A stretch of 42,987 nucleotides of DNA from Ophiostoma sp. CBS 140.51 (lineage: Eukaryota > Ascomycota > Sordariomycetes > Ophiostomatales > Ophiostomataceae), in the NCBI GenBank assembly GCA_029298735.1, contig JANSLP010000278.1, forward strand, positions 1 to 42,987, given 5' to 3'. Numbering within the stretch: position 1 is the first letter of the stretch; each line of letters begins with the position of its first letter. Below, one piece after another: positions 42,461-42,987 of the stretch. The translations under genes and the position numbers were made by a program. Under the pieces are notes generated by a model. It did no database searches and had not been told where the DNA came from. It saw nothing but the letters and a program-made list of their open reading frames with translations.

Positions 42461-42931
42461 GCAGGCAACGAGGTTGAATGTTAAAAGAGCTGAAAACAAA
42501 ATGATGGATGAGATACGATAGAATTGGATACTTGAGGTTTTGAGACATAAAAAAGATTTCATATTAACACCGACATCACCCAATACCCAATGCATCGCAA
42601 ACATTACGAATGTAGGCAGCTACGGAGTACTTATCGGAGTATTGCTTCAGAAAAGAAATGCCGTTTTACCGACCGACGGAGAAATACAACGGTCACTTAC
42701 AACAGGCCACGGTCACTCATGTTTAAACACCAGCACTTTGATGCTGCCGTCATTCATGGTGATTGTGCACCTTCCCAGCACGCCATGCCCCCTCACTTTG
42801 TACAAAGCGGTGCACACTGGACACACTTTCCCGCATTCCCCCTCTTGTCGCACCCTCCTTCTTCCTTCCGTACCTGCTTCATTCCTGTTACTCGTGCCAC
42901 GCCCCACTTTTTATGGTCACTCGAAAAACTC

Positions 42932-42949
42932 GCACCAACAAGTTGGTGC
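42932..42949. repeat. Perfect inverted repeat, 8-bp arms
   Basis: GCACCAAC and GTTGGTGC flank AA. It is directly followed by the GGACACC direct repeat. Confidence 0.7.
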
Positions 42950-42950
42950 T

Positions 42951-42982
42951 GGACACCATTTGGGCCGGACACCGTTTGGGCC
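42951..42982. repeat. Two 16-bp direct repeats at the right edge
   Basis: GGACACCATTTGGGCC and GGACACCGTTTGGGCC are adjacent and differ by one base. Together with the neighbouring hairpin they could be the subterminal part of a DNA transposon, but the rest lies outside the window. Confidence 0.6.
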
Positions 42983-42987
42983 ACCGA

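Larger units (their letters stand above)
42461..42987. other. 3' flank of the oxidoreductase gene and right edge
   Basis: No supported gene. Two TACGGAGTA/CGGAGTA copies lie at 42621-42641. From 42932 to the end are an 8-bp inverted repeat and a 16-bp direct repeat that may be a mobile-element end. Short minus-strand frames run into the repeat but have no recognisable domain. Confidence 0.5.

Noticed and set aside
41399..42604. 401-codon open frame antisense to the oxidoreductase
   Set aside because: Shadow of a clear Gfo/Idh/MocA gene on the other strand.
42713..42984. Overlapping Cys-containing minus-strand frames at the right edge
   Set aside because: They run into the terminal repeats and show no recognised zinc-finger spacing or transposase motif.

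Overview
The window looks like nuclear DNA of a filamentous ascomycete (Pezizomycotina, most likely Sordariomycetes). Genes are split by short introns of mostly 48-82 nt with GTRNGT-like donors and CTAAC/CTGAC branch sites. Leaders are pyrimidine-rich, codons favour C or G at the third position, one tRNA gene has internal A and B boxes, and several families are fungal (sedolisin, DUF3433 membrane protein, Zn2Cys6-less fungal regulator, Atm1). The genus cannot be read from the sequence alone.

Layout. 1-3040: no gene, ending in a long C/T-rich leader. 3041-4989 (+): AT-hook DNA-binding protein, two exons, with a coding-like tail after its stop. 4990-9198: mostly intergenic, with exon-like scraps near 8.45-8.94 kb. 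9199-11106 (+): secreted sedolisin (S53), convergent with 11322-13781 (-), the mitochondrial Fe-S-related ABC transporter Atm1. 14306-14377 (-): tRNA-Glu(CTC). 14775-19106 (-): 1443-residue DUF3433 membrane protein. 21269-22433 (+): MacroD-type ADP-ribosyl hydrolase with a likely mitochondrial presequence and two possible starts. 22959-23368 (-): small secreted six-cysteine protein. 23.4-29.5 kb: gene-poor, with short ORFs and simple repeats. 29539-32194 (+): secreted S41/CPAF-like peptidase with a Kex2-type dibasic tail. 32537-33445 (-): M50B-like membrane zinc peptidase. 34889-35596 and 36261-36841 (both -): tandem beta-carbonic anhydrase genes produced by a segmental duplication. 38028-39683 (+): fungal transcription-factor-like protein without a zinc cluster. 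41304-42460 (+): Gfo/Idh/MocA oxidoreductase. The right edge carries a hairpin and a direct repeat that may be a transposon end.

The genes do not form a biosynthetic cluster; they read as a mix of housekeeping genes (ATM1, tRNA, macrodomain, carbonic anhydrase) and secreted or surface functions (sedolisin, S41 peptidase, small cysteine-rich protein). The features most worth attention are the dibasic C-terminal tail of the S41 protein, the tandem carbonic anhydrase pair with different intron counts, the dual-start macrodomain gene, and the open, coding-like stretch after the AT-hook gene's stop codon. Exon boundaries were derived by hand from splice signals and reading-frame continuity and have not been tested against transcripts.
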